Shown: piece after piece, positions 35,073-45,052 of the stretch
Layout: each line of letters begins with the position of its first letter
Position numbering within the stretch: position 1 is the stretch's first letter
From: Williamsia limnetica
GTDB taxonomy: Bacteria > Actinomycetota > Actinomycetes > Mycobacteriales > Mycobacteriaceae
Direction: 5' to 3'
Assembly (NCBI RefSeq): GCF_003217475.1
Contig: NZ_QJSP01000009.1
Location: 1 to 64,000, forward strand
Length of the DNA stretch: 64,000 nt
The notes under the pieces: generated by a model
The model's database searches: none
The model's input: the letters and a program-made list of their open reading frames with translations, nothing else
Told to the model about the DNA's origin: nothing
Made by a program: the position numbers and the translations under genes

Positions 35073-35354
35073 GTGACGATCGCGCGAGAAGTTATCTACT
35101 ACATCCTCTTCATCTACTGGCTGCTGCTCCTGGGGCGGCTGGTGATCGAGTTGGTGCGAACCTTCGCCAGAGAATGGCGACCCACCGGAGCGTCGGTTGT
35201 GGTGATCGAAAGCGTGTTCACGACCACCGATCCACCCATCAAGGCGCTGCGCAAGATCCTGCCGCCGATCCCACTCGGCCCGGTCCGGCTCGACCTGTCC
35301 CTGATGATCACGATGATCGTGGTCTTGATCGCGATGTCGTTGGTCGCGGCGTAG
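35073..35354 (+). CDS. YggT-family membrane protein (Rv2146c-like)
   Basis: A 93-residue membrane protein of the YggT family, with two hydrophobic helices (about 4-25 and 72-92) flanking the conserved TDPPIKALRKILPPI loop near 51-65. It sits between sepF and wag31 as in mycobacteria. Members are linked to cell-shape and division regions, and in some species to osmotic tolerance; the mechanism is unknown. The GTG start is at 35073. Confidence 0.88.
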   Translation: MTIAREVIYYILFIYWLLLLGRLVIELVRTFAREWRPTGASVVVIESVFTTTDPPIKALRKILPPIPLGPVRLDLSLMITMIVVLIAMSLVAA

Positions 35355-35743
35355 GCCCTGCGGCTCTTCCTCCAGCGGTCCATCGCTGCCGGTGAGCGCG
35401 TGCGACTCGCCGAGAGGCCGTCCCGGTCGTCGGCTTCGGATTCGGCACACTAGTATCGAGTAGGTTGATAACAAACGGGTCACAGATCACCGGCGCGCCG
35501 GAGTAAATGGTTCTTTTAGACCTCTGTTTGATTTCGACATAGCAACCACAGGGTGCGACGAACGGTTCTAGTGTGACAGGATGGACGCCAGTTACAGCCT
35601 GGATGTTGATCGTGAATAATATGGTTGACCGACCCACGTTCTGGGTCAGTCAGAACAAGGATTCATGGATCGGCGCGCAGCTGAGCCAGCACCTACACAA
35701 GTAGAAGACCAATGCTCGACACAAGGTATAAGGGGACCGACCA
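35355..35743 (+). promoter_or_regulatory. wag31 upstream region with candidate promoters
   Basis: This 389-bp gap holds no convincing gene. Two -10-like elements are visible: TAGTAT (35451-35456) and TAATAT (35617-35622, with TTACAG 19 bases upstream). The second would start a transcript about 115 bases before wag31. The region from about 35460 to 35640 is more AT-rich than its surroundings. The strong expression expected of wag31 fits a dedicated promoter here. Confidence 0.4.
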
Positions 35744-36562
35744 ATGCGGCTGACACCAGCTGATGTGCACAACGTCGCGTTCAGCAAACCGCCGATCGGC
35801 AAACGCGGCTACAACGAGGACGAGGTAGACCAGTTCCTCGACTTCGTCGAAGCCGAGTTGGCGCGTCTGATCGAAGAGAACTCCGACCTGAAACAGCGGG
35901 TCGAAGAACTCGAGGGTGAGGTCGATCAGGCCAAGAAAGCACCCGCACCGGCGGCAGAGCCTGCAACGCAGACATTCGCGAAACCCGCAGCCCCGGCTCC
36001 GGAACCTGCTGCGCAGGCCGCGCCCCAGGGCGAGGACCACAGCATCCGGGCAGCGCGCGTCCTCGGCTTGGCCCAGGAGACCGCTGATCGCCTCACGAAC
36101 AACGCGCGCAGCGAGTCCGAGGCGATGGTTGCCGATGCCCGTGCTCGCGCCGATGCTCTGGTCGGCGACGCCCGATCCAAGTCCGAAGCCATGCTGAGCG
36201 ACGCTCGGCAGCGTTCCGAGGCGATCTTGGCCGACTCGCAGACCCGTGCCGAGACGCAAACGCGTCAGGCTCAGGAGAAGGCCGACGCCCTGCAGGCCGA
36301 CGCCGAGCGCAAGCACACCGAGATCATGGGCACGATCAACCAGCAGCGCTCTGTGCTCGAAGGCCGGATCGAACAGCTCAAGACCTTCGAACGTGAGTAC
36401 CGGACCCGCCTCAAGACGTACCTGGAGTCGCAGCTCGAAGAGCTGCAGCAGCGGGGAAGCGCGGCGCCGGTCGACAACGCACGTGGCGGAGACGCCTTCT
36501 CGTCCGATCCGGGTAATGGTGGATTCACCAACTCGGGCGGATTCAGCAAGCCTGGCAACTGA
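35744..36562 (+). CDS. wag31: Polar growth protein Wag31/DivIVA
   Basis: A DivIVA-family coiled-coil protein of 272 residues that marks cell poles and recruits wall synthesis. The N-terminal lipid-binding domain has [31 protein letters not shown] (about 3-33). A Pro/Ala-rich linker (about 66-95) follows, where mycobacterial Wag31 is phosphorylated near T73; here T79 and nearby residues are candidates. A long coiled coil (about 100-235) with SEA/ADAR repeats follows. The tail is Gly-rich. The ATG follows AAGGGGACC. Confidence 0.95.
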   Translation: MRLTPADVHNVAFSKPPIGKRGYNEDEVDQFLDFVEAELARLIEENSDLKQRVEELEGEVDQAKKAPAPAAEPATQTFAKPAAPAPEPAAQAAPQGEDHSIRAARVLGLAQETADRLTNNARSESEAMVADARARADALVGDARSKSEAMLSDARQRSEAILADSQTRAETQTRQAQEKADALQADAERKHTEIMGTINQQRSVLEGRIEQLKTFEREYRTRLKTYLESQLEELQQRGSAAPVDNARGGDAFSSDPGNGGFTNSGGFSKPGN

Positions 36563-36608
36563 TCGCCGGCTGAGCATCGCCGACGTACTCGACCACTAGG
36601 ACACTGCT

Positions 36609-37028
36609 GTGCTTGTGCTGGCGCTGGGGGCCACCCTGGTGGGATTCGTCCTGCTGGTGGGGGCCCTCTTCAGCGGCCTGCTGTGGCTCGCGATCGCCTG
36701 CATCGTCGTCTGTGTGATCGGTGTCGGATTCTTGATCGCCGATCTGCTCGGGATCGGCCGCCCCACCGGTGAGACAAGTCACCTGGCGGCGGGCGATGAC
36801 GGTCGGTCGCAGGAGCACGTCGGCGAGGTTCGGGATCGGTCCGGGGAATCGGACCTTGAGGAAGATTCCGAACCCGAGTCCGGCCTGCAACCCGAATCCG
36901 GCCCAAAACCAGGCCCCGGCTCGCAACCGGAGTCCGACAATGAGGTGACCCGGCGGATTCCGCGGATCTCGCGCCACGGCGGCGACGATCCGCCGACCGA
37001 AGAAATACGGTTCGACAAACCGAGTTAG
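36609..37028 (+). CDS. Small membrane protein (Rv2144c-like)
   Basis: A 139-residue protein with two hydrophobic helices (about 2-22 and 26-48) and a long hydrophilic tail rich in Glu, Ser, Pro and Gly, with repeated PESG-like motifs around 88-108. It holds the Rv2144c position next to wag31. The start is probably the GTG at 36609. The function is unknown; proximity suggests a role at the envelope or poles. Confidence 0.75.
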   Translation: MLVLALGATLVGFVLLVGALFSGLLWLAIACIVVCVIGVGFLIADLLGIGRPTGETSHLAAGDDGRSQEHVGEVRDRSGESDLEEDSEPESGLQPESGPKPGPGSQPESDNEVTRRIPRISRHGGDDPPTEEIRFDKPS

Positions 37029-37034
37029 ACTTGT

Positions 37035-37262
37035 ATTCGCGTTGATCCGGCCATCACCGGGGAGCACCTGGAAGAACGGGGCCGCGAGACCCTCAGTAGA
37101 ACCAGGCGGGTGAGGCCCGTCAACGCCTCGGACGATGTGCCGGTCAGCCGGTTGATCGAGTGAGTGGCGCCATTGCGGCGCAAGCGGGGTGGTACCGCGG
37201 CCGATGGAGAAATCGGATCGTCCCCGTGCCCAGGCAGCAACGCCAGCGCACGAGGAGACGGC
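37035..37262 (+). promoter_or_regulatory. Isoleucine T-box riboswitch of ileS
   Basis: The leader before ileS contains the T-box core GGGTGGTACCGCGG (37187-37200), which pairs with the tRNA acceptor end. The upstream Stem I segment GTTGATCCGGCCATCACCGGGGAG matches actinobacterial ileS leaders, with an ATC (Ile) specifier likely at 37053-37055. There is no terminator with a T tract before ileS, so control is probably at translation initiation, as known for mycobacterial and nocardial ileS leaders. Uncharged tRNA-Ile should turn ileS on. Confidence 0.9.
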
Positions 37263-37263
37263 A

Positions 37264-40200
37264 ATGAACCCACAAGATCCGACAGTCACAACAGCAGGCC
37301 CGGCCTCAGAAGGCGAGTCCACGCCGGCCGCATCGCAGCCCGGCCGGGTCTATCCCATCGTCGATCTGACCGACGGATCGAAGTCGGGCGCCCCCTCGTT
37401 TCCCGAGGTGGAGGAGCGGGTCCTTCAGTATTGGCAGTCAGACGACACGTTCCGCGCCTCGATCGAGAATCGCAGCGACGCCCCCGAGTTCGTGTTCTAT
37501 GACGGGCCCCCGTTCGCCAACGGACTGCCGCACTACGGCCACCTGCTGACCGGGTACGTCAAAGACCTGGTGCCCCGTTTCCAGACCATGCGCGGGAAAA
37601 AGGTCGACCGTCGTTTCGGTTGGGACACCCACGGTCTGCCCGCCGAGCTCGAGGCGGAACGGCAGCTGGGTATCACCGACAAGTCGCAGATCGAGACGAT
37701 GGGTGTGGCCAAGTTCAACGATTACTGCCGCGCTTCGGTGATGAGATACGCCGACGAGTGGCGGGAGTACGTCACCCGTCAGGCGCGCTGGGTCGACTTC
37801 GACAACGACTACAAGACACTGGACATCGATTTCATGGAGTCGGTGATGTGGGCCTTCAAGGCCCTCCATGACAAGGGGCTGGTCTATCAGGGATATCGGG
37901 TCCTGCCGTACTCGTGGTACGAGCAGACCCCGCTGTCCAATCAGGAGAGCAAGCTCGACGACGCCTACAAGATGCGCCAGGATCCCGCCGTGACCGTGCG
38001 GATGACGTTGGACACCAGCGTTTCCGGGCCTGCTGAGCTCGATGGCGTCGAGGCACTGATCTGGACGACCACTCCGTGGACCCTTCCGTCCAACCTCGCG
38101 ATCGCCGTCAATCCCGGCACCGAGTACAGCCACGTCCGCGCCGACGACGGGAAGCAGTACCTGCTGGCAGCCGCACTGGTCGGGGCCTACGGGCGCGAGT
38201 TGGGCGACGAACCGGAGGTTCTCGGGACGTACACCGGCGCACAGCTGGAAAATCTGCACTACCGGCCGCCGTTCGACTTCTTCCTCGGTCATGAGGGAGC
38301 TCATCGGGTACTGCTCGGTGACTATGTCACCACCGAGAGCGGCACCGGAATCGTGCACCTGGCACCGGCTTTCGGTGAGGAAGACATGGAGCTCGCGACG
38401 GCGTACGGCATCGAGGTGGTCCAGCCGCTGGATCCAGGCGGCCGGTTCACCGCACTGGTGCCTCCGTATGAGGGGCTGATGGTCTTCGACGCCAACCCGG
38501 TGATCATCAAAGACCTCAAGGCCGCGGGCAAGATCCTTCGCCACGAGACGATCGAGCACTCCTACCCACATTCATGGCGGTCCGGGAAGCCGTTGATCTA
38601 CATGGCCGTTCCGTCCTGGTTTGTCGCTGTCACCACGTTCCGCGATCGGATGGTGGAGTTGAACAAGCAGATCGAGTGGTCACCCGAGCACATCCGCGAT
38701 GGTCAATTCGGCAAGTGGCTCGAAGGTGCTCGCGACTGGAACATCAGCCGCAACCGCTACTGGGGTGCACCCATCCCGGTCTGGGTCTCTGATGATCCCG
38801 AGTACCCGCGCGTGGACGTGTACGGCAGCCTCGACGAACTCGAGCGCGACTTCGGTGTGCGCCCGGACAATCTCCACCGGCCCTACATCGACGAGCTCAC
38901 GCGCGCCAACCCCGATGACCCCAGCGGTGAGTCGACCATGCGGCGGGTCCCCGAGGTCCTCGACTGCTGGTTCGAGTCGGGATCGATGCCTTTCGCACAG
39001 GTGCACTATCCCTTCGAGAACACTGATTGGTTCGAGGGCACGGACACCATGCCCGGACACAGTCCGGGAGATTTCATCGTCGAGTACAACGGTCAGACGC
39101 GCGGCTGGTTCTACAACCTGCACGTGCTCTCCACCGCTTTGTTCGACCGGCCGGCATTCCGGACGGTCGCGGCTCACGGCATCGTCCTGGGCGACGACGG
39201 CCAGAAGATGTCGAAGTCGAAGCGGAACTATCCGGACGTGAACGAGGTGTTCGACCGCGACGGCAGCGATGCCATGCGGTGGTTCCTGATGGCGTCGCCG
39301 ATCCTGCGCGGCGGCAATCTGGTCGTCACAGAGCGCGGTATCCGTGAGGGTGTTCGGCAGGCGTTGCTACCGCTGTGGAACGCCTACAGCTTCTTGCAGC
39401 TGTACGCGGAGCGGCCCGCGCAGTGGAGTACCGGCTCGACCAACGTGCTTGATCGGTACATCTTGGCCAAGGCGGCTGCGACTCGTGACGCCATGACCGG
39501 GCAGATGGAAACCTACGATGTCGCAGGTGCCTGCGAAGAGTTCCGGCACTTCTGTGACGCGCTCACCAATTGGTATGTGCGCCGCTCACGGTCGCGATTC
39601 TGGGCCGGCCAGGACGAGGCACCGGAAGCGTTCGACACGCTGTACACGGTGCTCGAGGTCGCCTGCCGTCTCGCTGCGCCGCTGCTGCCGCTCGCCACCG
39701 AGGCGATCTGGCGTGGACTGACCGGCGAGCGGTCGGTCCACCTGGCCGACTGGCCGACCGACGACGAACTCCCCGCGGATTCCGAGCTCGTCGCGGCGAT
39801 GGACGACGTACAGGCGGTGTGCTCGGTCGCGTCGAGTTTGCGCAAGGCCAACAAGCTGCGCGTTCGACTTCCGTTGCCGTCGTTGACGATTGCCTCTGCC
39901 GACGCTGCGCGACTGGCCCCGTACACAGATCTCATCGCCGACGAGATGAATGTGAAGTCGGTGCAGTTGACCGATGACGCCGATCAGTACGGGCAGGTGG
40001 AGTTGGCAGTGAATGCCCGGGTCGCCGGACCGCGGCTGGGTAAGGACGTGCAGCGGGTGATCAAGGCGGTCAAGTCCGGGAATGTCAGCATCACTGAGCG
40101 CGACGGCGTCGAAGTGGTGAGCGCCGACGGCATCGAACTGCTGGACGGCGAGTTCACCCGCAAACTCGTTGCGGTGAAGCCGGAATCGACCGCGGAATTG

Positions 40201-40512
40201 CCTGCTGCGGCGGGACTTGTTGTGCTCGACACCACCGTCACCGAGGAACTCGAGGCCGAGGGCTGGTCCAAGGACAGGATCCGCGAGCTCCAGGAGGCAC
40301 GCCGATCAGCTGGTTTCGACGTGTCCGACCGGATCAAGGTTCAACTCGCGGTCCCCGCTGACCATCACGAGTGGGCGCAGCGCCATCGCGACCTCATCGC
40401 CGGTGAGGTGCTGGCCGTCGAACTCGATCTCGTCGACACACGGACGGATGAACCCTTGGGGGACTGGGTCGCCCTCGGTGATGGCGTCCAAGCCACGCTC
40501 ACCAAGGCCTGA
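37264..40512 (+). CDS. ileS: Isoleucyl-tRNA synthetase, eukaryote-like type
   Basis: A class I synthetase of 1082 residues. The HIGH motif reads HYGH at 90-93 ([10 protein letters not shown]), and KMSKSKRN begins at K648. The CP1 editing domain lies between them (about 200-400), with [10 protein letters not shown] near 273 as the editing-site threonine-rich motif. Length and the HYGH form point to the eukaryote-like IleRS2 group, which tends to be less sensitive to mupirocin; sensitivity here is untested. I chose the ATG at 37264, after GAGGAGA, because earlier in-frame codons fall inside the T-box. Confidence 0.95.
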   Translation: MNPQDPTVTTAGPASEGESTPAASQPGRVYPIVDLTDGSKSGAPSFPEVEERVLQYWQSDDTFRASIENRSDAPEFVFYDGPPFANGLPHYGHLLTGYVKDLVPRFQTMRGKKVDRRFGWDTHGLPAELEAERQLGITDKSQIETMGVAKFNDYCRASVMRYADEWREYVTRQARWVDFDNDYKTLDIDFMESVMWAFKALHDKGLVYQGYRVLPYSWYEQTPLSNQESKLDDAYKMRQDPAVTVRMTLDTSVSGPAELDGVEALIWTTTPWTLPSNLAIAVNPGTEYSHVRADDGKQYLLAAALVGAYGRELGDEPEVLGTYTGAQLENLHYRPPFDFFLGHEGAHRVLLGDYVTTESGTGIVHLAPAFGEEDMELATAYGIEVVQPLDPGGRFTALVPPYEGLMVFDANPVIIKDLKAAGKILRHETIEHSYPHSWRSGKPLIYMAVPSWFVAVTTFRDRMVELNKQIEWSPEHIRDGQFGKWLEGARDWNISRNRYWGAPIPVWVSDDPEYPRVDVYGSLDELERDFGVRPDNLHRPYIDELTRANPDDPSGESTMRRVPEVLDCWFESGSMPFAQVHYPFENTDWFEGTDTMPGHSPGDFIVEYNGQTRGWFYNLHVLSTALFDRPAFRTVAAHGIVLGDDGQKMSKSKRNYPDVNEVFDRDGSDAMRWFLMASPILRGGNLVVTERGIREGVRQALLPLWNAYSFLQLYAERPAQWSTGSTNVLDRYILAKAAATRDAMTGQMETYDVAGACEEFRHFCDALTNWYVRRSRSRFWAGQDEAPEAFDTLYTVLEVACRLAAPLLPLATEAIWRGLTGERSVHLADWPTDDELPADSELVAAMDDVQAVCSVASSLRKANKLRVRLPLPSLTIASADAARLAPYTDLIADEMNVKSVQLTDDADQYGQVELAVNARVAGPRLGKDVQRVIKAVKSGNVSITERDGVEVVSADGIELLDGEFTRKLVAVKPESTAELPAAAGLVVLDTTVTEELEAEGWSKDRIRELQEARRSAGFDVSDRIKVQLAVPADHHEWAQRHRDLIAGEVLAVELDLVDTRTDEPLGDWVALGDGVQATLTKA

Positions 40513-40572
40513 CCCCGATAGTGTGCCCCTTTGGCGGACCTGACCTGGTCTTTTGTTCGCCACAAGGCCACA

Positions 40573-41301
40573 TCATCGGGAGTCGGGGAGGCCGATTCGA
40601 TCGAGTAGCCCGTCGATCTGCAGGGTGAAGAGCGCTGTCAGGTCGAAGGGTGGCTCGGTGCCGTACTGGCCGAACACCTCGAGGCTGGTGAGGCCGACTG
40701 TGGTGGACCACAGTGCTATGGCCGCGTGCATGGCGTCGTCGCTCATCTGCGCGCCGAATTCGGTTGTGATGGAGCTGAAATCCACCACGGCCGCGGTGGC
40801 CTCCCGAGGTGGGAAGACGATCTGTTCACCGGCCGCGGCGACAGTCCTGACGAGCAGGCCGACCACCCGGGTACCGGGCTCGGTCGTTTGTTCGGCAGGC
40901 GCCTGATAACCGGGGACCGGGCTGCCGTAGAGCAATGCGTAGCGGGATGGTTCGGCCACGGCCCAGTCACGAAAGGCGCGGCAGCTCAGTGTCAGCTGCC
41001 GGCGGGCATCGCCGGCGGGCGCGGTGTCGTGTGCTGCGACGACCCGGTCGGCGAGTTCGACGTATGCGTCGACAACCAGCAAGGTCAGCAGGTCGTCCCG
41101 AGAGGCGACGTAGCGGTATACAGCCGAGGAGACCAGATCGAGGTCGCGGGCTATCGCGCGTAGCGACAGTCCTGCCGCGCCGTAGGTGGCGAGATGTGTC
41201 CGGCCGAGTTCGAGTATCCGTTGCTGCGTGCGCTCCCTGGCCTGGGCCCTGGAGGTCGGTCGGCGGGGCGTCGGTTGTTCGGATGTCGAGGAATCGCTCA
41301 T
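40573..41301 (-). CDS. TetR-family repressor
   Basis: A one-component regulator of about 242 residues. An N-terminal helix-turn-helix lies at about 20-70 (RAQARERTQQRILELG, then LSLRAIARDLDLVSSAVYRYVASRDDLLTLL). The C-terminal domain matches the TetR_C group with WAVAEPSRYALLYGSPVPGY near 115-134. I use the ATG at 41301; a longer frame to 41361 would cover an operator. The divergent promoter region contains two matching palindromes, which are probable operators for autoregulation and for the F420-type reductase. The inducer is unknown. Confidence 0.88.
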   Translation of the reverse strand: MSDSSTSEQPTPRRPTSRAQARERTQQRILELGRTHLATYGAAGLSLRAIARDLDLVSSAVYRYVASRDDLLTLLVVDAYVELADRVVAAHDTAPAGDARRQLTLSCRAFRDWAVAEPSRYALLYGSPVPGYQAPAEQTTEPGTRVVGLLVRTVAAAGEQIVFPPREATAAVVDFSSITTEFGAQMSDDAMHAAIALWSTTVGLTSLEVFGQYGTEPPFDLTALFTLQIDGLLDRIGLPDSR

Positions 41302-41319
41302 CAGGTGAGGATGCCACAA

Positions 41320-41336
41320 AGAGAGCGGTGCTCTTG
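41320..41336. promoter_or_regulatory. TetR operator 1 (AGAGAGC-ggt-GCTCTTG)
   Basis: An imperfect palindrome with the half-site GAGC/GCTC sits 19 bases upstream of the TetR start at 41301. It shares its half-sites and three-base spacer with operator 2, 51 bases away centre to centre. Confidence 0.65.
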
Positions 41337-41370
41337 CTTTATGGACCGAAAGGGCGCACACTCAGAAAAT

Positions 41371-41387
41371 AGAGAGCAGCGCTCTCT
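41371..41387. promoter_or_regulatory. TetR operator 2 (AGAGAGC-agc-GCTCTCT)
   Basis: A perfect 7+7 palindrome with a three-base spacer, about 28 bases before the reductase start at 41415. A dimer of the divergent TetR protein is the likely ligand, which would repress the reductase and, with operator 1, its own gene. Confidence 0.72.
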
Positions 41388-41414
41388 AAGTTGTTTTCCG
41401 ATCGAGGAGCCATG

Positions 41415-41888
41415 ATGACCCCAGCACCGCACCCGGTAACCCACTACAACCGCCCCGGCAAGGGCGTGCACTTCTTCAACGGCATCGTTGCCTGGTTGGC
41501 CGACCGGGGCATCACGCTCGCCGGTGCCAGGACACTCGAGGTGCGAGGCCGCAAGTCCGGTAATCTGCAACGTATTCCGGTCAATCCGCTGCGGATCGAC
41601 AATCGTACCTACTTGATCGGCGCCCGCGGCGACACCCAGTGGTCGCGCAACGTGCGAGCAGCCGGAAGCTGTACCTTGCGCGGCGGCAGGAAGGCAGTCA
41701 CCTACCGTGTCGTCGAGGTAGCGACCGTGGACAAGCCGACTGTGCTGAGGCCGTATCTCAAGCGGTGGGGGTGGGAGGTCGGCGCGTTGATGCCGGTCAG
41801 GATCACGGCCACGTCGACCGACGCCGAGTTGCTGTCCGCGGGCCCGGCGATACCGGTCTTCGAACTGATCGTGCAGCCACACACCTGA
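41415..41888 (+). CDS. Deazaflavin (F420)-dependent oxidoreductase, DDN/DUF385 family
   Basis: A split-beta-barrel protein of 157 residues related to the mycobacterial DDN nitroreductases, which use reduced F420 to reduce quinones and nitro compounds. Typical elements are [20 protein letters not shown] near 40-59, [19 protein letters not shown] near 66-84 and [15 protein letters not shown] near 87-101. The ATG at 41415 has GAGGAG five bases upstream; an ATG three bases earlier is too close. It is probably repressed by the divergent TetR regulator. The substrate is unknown. Confidence 0.85.
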   Translation: MTPAPHPVTHYNRPGKGVHFFNGIVAWLADRGITLAGARTLEVRGRKSGNLQRIPVNPLRIDNRTYLIGARGDTQWSRNVRAAGSCTLRGGRKAVTYRVVEVATVDKPTVLRPYLKRWGWEVGALMPVRITATSTDAELLSAGPAIPVFELIVQPHT

Positions 41889-41917
41889 GAGAGCTGAGGA
41901 GGCATACCATCGATCTT

Positions 41918-43318
41918 GTGCGGCAGCAAGACGGGAACAGAAGTTCCCGATGGGTGATGCACATCGACATGGATGCGTTCTTCGCGTCCGTCGAGCAGCT
42001 CACGCGGCCGACACTGCGCGGCCGCCCAGTGCTGGTCGGGGGACTGGGCGGCCGCGGGGTCGTGGCCGGATGCAGCTACGAGGCACGAGTCTTCGGAGCC
42101 CGTTCGGCGATGCCGATGCACCAGGCGCGACGACTCGTCGGACCCGGCGCCGTGGTGCTGCCGCCACGCGGATCGGTCTACCGGGCGGTGAGTGTCCGCG
42201 TATTCGGTCTCATCAGGGAACTGGTGCCCGTGATCGAGATGCTCTCGTTCGACGAAGCGTTCGGTGAACCCGTCGAGTTGGCCGGAGCGGATGCCGACGA
42301 CGCCCGTGAGTTCGCGGAGCGGGTGCGCAGACGGATCAGTGATGAACTCGGTCTGGCAGCGTCGGTGGGCTTCGGGAGCGGAAAGCAGATCGCGAAGATC
42401 GCGTCCGGCATGGCCAAGCCTGATGGTGTTGTCGTCGTCACCCCCGCGCAGCAGCAGGAGTTTCTCGCGCGACTGCCGGTACGCAAACTGTGGGGCATCG
42501 GTCCGGTTGCAGGAGAACGACTGCAGCGGTTGGGAATCGATACCATCGGCGATCTCGCCCGGATGTCACCTGTCGAGGTGTCGTCGGTCCTCGGCGCCAC
42601 TGTCGGACCGGGTCTGCACCTGCTCGCACAGGGGGTCGATGACCGACCGGTCGCCGAGCGGGCCTCGGCCAAACAGATCAGCGCCGAGTCGACGTTCGCC
42701 GAGGACATCACCGATCTGGTCCGACTCCGGAAGGCGGTGGAGCGCGCCGCGGCGTCGGCGCACCGGCGGTTGCTGAGTGACGGACGTGGATCGCGGACGG
42801 TCGTCGTCAAGCTGAAGAAATCCGACATGTCGGTACTGACCCGCTCGAGCACACTACCGGCGGCCACCACCGAGCTACCGGTCCTCGCGGCGGCCGCGCA
42901 GCGGCTGGCGATCGATCCACAAGAGATCGGACCCATCCGTCTCGTCGGAGTCGGGTACTCGGGGTTGACTGCAGTGCAACAATTCTCGATGTTCCCGGAG
43001 CTGGACGAGTTCGAGGGGGCAGAATCGGCCACCGCGCAGTCGCCGACCCAGGAGGCGTTTCATCCCGTCGGCCGCAATCCCGAGGCCGATCGGCTGCGAT
43101 GGTCCACCGGCAACGACGTACGGCACCAGACGCATGGGCTGGGCTGGGTACAAGGCAGCGGCCATGGGCGGGTGACCGTGCGATTCGAGACCCGCAGCAG
43201 TGGGCCCGGGTTCGCGAAAACCTTCGCGCTGGATGATCCAGCACTCGAAGAAGCCGATTCGCTGGACACCCTGGACTGGCCCGACGAGTTTTTGAGGGCG
43301 GCGGCTGAGCCCGAATGA
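41918..43318 (+). CDS. dinB: DNA polymerase IV (DinB/DinX, Y family)
   Basis: A translesion polymerase of about 466 residues. Catalytic acids are D17 ([12 protein letters not shown]) and D112/E113 (SFDEAF). A little-finger domain spans about 240-355. QFSMF near 358 fits the beta-clamp-binding pattern. A C-terminal extension (about 370-466), with a beta-rich [16 protein letters not shown] part, is similar in length to mycobacterial DinX (Rv1537), which keeps the same neighbours ileS and ansA. I chose the GTG at 41918; the ribosome site GAGGAGG is 15 bases away, so the start is uncertain. No SOS box is visible upstream. Confidence 0.93.
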   Translation: MRQQDGNRSSRWVMHIDMDAFFASVEQLTRPTLRGRPVLVGGLGGRGVVAGCSYEARVFGARSAMPMHQARRLVGPGAVVLPPRGSVYRAVSVRVFGLIRELVPVIEMLSFDEAFGEPVELAGADADDAREFAERVRRRISDELGLAASVGFGSGKQIAKIASGMAKPDGVVVVTPAQQQEFLARLPVRKLWGIGPVAGERLQRLGIDTIGDLARMSPVEVSSVLGATVGPGLHLLAQGVDDRPVAERASAKQISAESTFAEDITDLVRLRKAVERAAASAHRRLLSDGRGSRTVVVKLKKSDMSVLTRSSTLPAATTELPVLAAAAQRLAIDPQEIGPIRLVGVGYSGLTAVQQFSMFPELDEFEGAESATAQSPTQEAFHPVGRNPEADRLRWSTGNDVRHQTHGLGWVQGSGHGRVTVRFETRSSGPGFAKTFALDDPALEEADSLDTLDWPDEFLRAAAEPE

Positions 43319-43335
43319 TGTCGGCGGTGCGGGGG

Positions 43336-44268
43336 TCAGGCGGTCCCGAAGAACGCGTCGGCCTCGGGTCGTCCACCGCCGCCGGCGAGTATGACCTGCA
43401 ACGCTATTCGAGATTGGGATGCGCGTAGCCACGGCGAGATGATCGCGCCCTCGTGCACCAGGTCGACGGCGCCGCCGCCACCGCCGTAGTGCGCGATGAC
43501 ATGGCCGCGCGGGACCCTTGAGCAGAGAACCACCACCACGCCGCGGTCGATGGCCCGTGTCACGGCGGCCACCACCTCGGGATGCGTGTTACCTGAACCC
43601 GTTGCCGACAGCACCATCCCGTCGGCGCCCCTGCTCACGCTCCAGTCGAGCAGCTCGGGGTCCACGCCGGGGTACAGCGACAGTAGATCAACCCGGGCGC
43701 GGGCGATGCAGGTGCGCGGCAACACCGGCCGGGCCAGACCCGGATGGATCTCGGCGAACGGGGCGAGGGCCCCACTGTCGAGTTTCGTGGCACCGCGTGC
43801 GGGCGTCAGGGAGCCGCCCATGGCGATGAGCACGCCCGAGCCCCGGCTGCGGTCGTCGGCTGCCGCTGCGATCGCCGCGGACAGATTGGTCGGACCGTCG
43901 GCGTCGGGGGAGTCGGCCGGGCGCTGGGCGCCGGTCATGATCAGCGGGCGCGGGTCGTCGTGCATCAGATCGAGCAACATCGCCGTTTCTTCCATGGTGT
44001 CGGTGCCATGGGTCACCACCACACCGCAGACGTCCGGATCGGCGAACTCGGCGTCCACCGCCAGACGGATGGCGTCCTGGTCTGCAGGCAGGATCGCCGA
44101 TGAGTCGACGTGCAGGATCTCGCGCACCCGGAGCACGAGATCCGTGGGTGCGATGGTCGCGACGAGATCGTCGCCGCGGACGTCGGGACGGGCGCCGCCG
44201 GCGAATCCGCGACTGGCGATGGTTCCGCCCGTGGTGAGAATCGACACCACTGCACCCGTGTTGACCAT
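43336..44268 (-). CDS. ansA: L-asparaginase
   Basis: A type I/II asparaginase of 310 residues that converts asparagine to aspartate and ammonia. Both catalytic threonine motifs are present: TTGGTIAS with T16 near 12-19, and the THGTDTMEET motif with T89-D90. No signal peptide is visible, so it is probably cytoplasmic. The ATG at 44268 matches the family start; the open frame extends far upstream antisense to the next lipoprotein gene and is not used. It corresponds to Rv1538c, between dinX and lspA. Confidence 0.93.
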   Translation of the reverse strand: MVNTGAVVSILTTGGTIASRGFAGGARPDVRGDDLVATIAPTDLVLRVREILHVDSSAILPADQDAIRLAVDAEFADPDVCGVVVTHGTDTMEETAMLLDLMHDDPRPLIMTGAQRPADSPDADGPTNLSAAIAAAADDRSRGSGVLIAMGGSLTPARGATKLDSGALAPFAEIHPGLARPVLPRTCIARARVDLLSLYPGVDPELLDWSVSRGADGMVLSATGSGNTHPEVVAAVTRAIDRGVVVVLCSRVPRGHVIAHYGGGGGAVDLVHEGAIISPWLRASQSRIALQVILAGGGGRPEADAFFGTA

Positions 44269-44412
44269 GCCCGATAGCTTCGGCCGAGGGTAGGCGTGCG
44301 TCAAATCCACATGTTTTTGGCATAGTGGGTCCAGACCGATGGCCCCAGCGGCCTCAAAACCAGTTTCGCCTGCCCACTTCGCGGTGGCGGGATTCAAGGA
44401 GAAGGACGGATT

Positions 44413-44949
44413 TTGAAGTTTCGCAAGTTCGTGACCGCCGGCGTCGCCGTGTGCGCCTTTCTGTCCATCGCTGCCTGTTCCGACGACGGTGGTGGTAGCA
44501 GCGACCCGACCACAACGACCAGCACCACTACGTCCACCGGGAGTAGCACCGGCAACGGTGGCGATACCGGATTGACCGACCCCAAGAAGCCCCCGACGGC
44601 CGCTGCCCTCAACGAGATGCTGGAAAAGGCTCTCGATCCGAACGTCCCGGCGACGGAGAAGACCGAACTCGTCGAGGGTTCGGAGAAGGATCCGGCGCTC
44701 TTCGACAAGCTGGTCGCAGGTCGCGAAGCGAACCCTGACCTGACCTACGAGATCGTCGCACCGGTGCGTCCGGCCGGGACGAACCAGGCCAAGGCCAACG
44801 TCAAGGTCCAGTTGCCGGACGCTCCGCAGCAGCAGGTCGAAGCTCTCATCGTCTTCGACAACGGCACGTGGAAGCTTTCCTCGACAACTGTGTGCCTGCT
44901 CCTGAGCGGTGCCAACGTCCAGAGCCCGATGTGCCCGGCGAGTAGCTAG
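44413..44949 (+). CDS. MTB12/CFP2-like secreted lipoprotein
   Basis: A 178-residue lipoprotein. The signal peptide (1-21) ends in the lipobox AAC with Cys22. A Thr/Ser/Gly-rich linker (about 25-55) and a small alpha/beta domain (about 58-178) resemble the low-molecular-weight antigen MTB12 (Rv2376c). Two cysteines in the C-terminal part (C161 and C174) could form a disulfide. The start is probably a TTG at 44413 with AAGGAGAAGGA just upstream. The function is unknown. A strong terminator follows. Confidence 0.82.
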   Translation: MKFRKFVTAGVAVCAFLSIAACSDDGGGSSDPTTTTSTTTSTGSSTGNGGDTGLTDPKKPPTAAALNEMLEKALDPNVPATEKTELVEGSEKDPALFDKLVAGREANPDLTYEIVAPVRPAGTNQAKANVKVQLPDAPQQQVEALIVFDNGTWKLSSTTVCLLLSGANVQSPMCPASS

Positions 44950-44973
44950 TCCTTCTCGCACGACATTGCGAAA

Positions 44974-45012
44974 CGGCGTCCCCGCGATCTGATCGCGGGG
45001 ACGCCGCTTTTC
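44974..45012 (+). terminator. Rho-independent terminator after the MTB12-like gene
   Basis: A perfect 15-bp GC-rich stem (44974-44988 with 44992-45006, three-base loop) is followed by CTTTTCT. It may also stop the convergent transcript at 45053. Confidence 0.88.
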
Positions 45013-45052
45013 TGTGTCCCGGGCGACCCGTCTGTGTCCCCGGGCGACTCCG

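Noticed and set aside
37189-37263. A start of ileS at the GTG at 37189
   Set aside because: The codon lies within the T-box core, and the ATG at 37264 has a proper ribosome-binding site.
43336-44961. A 541-residue asparaginase fused to an N-terminal extension
   Set aside because: The extension is antisense to the MTB12-like gene and shows no domain. The family start is the ATG at 44268.
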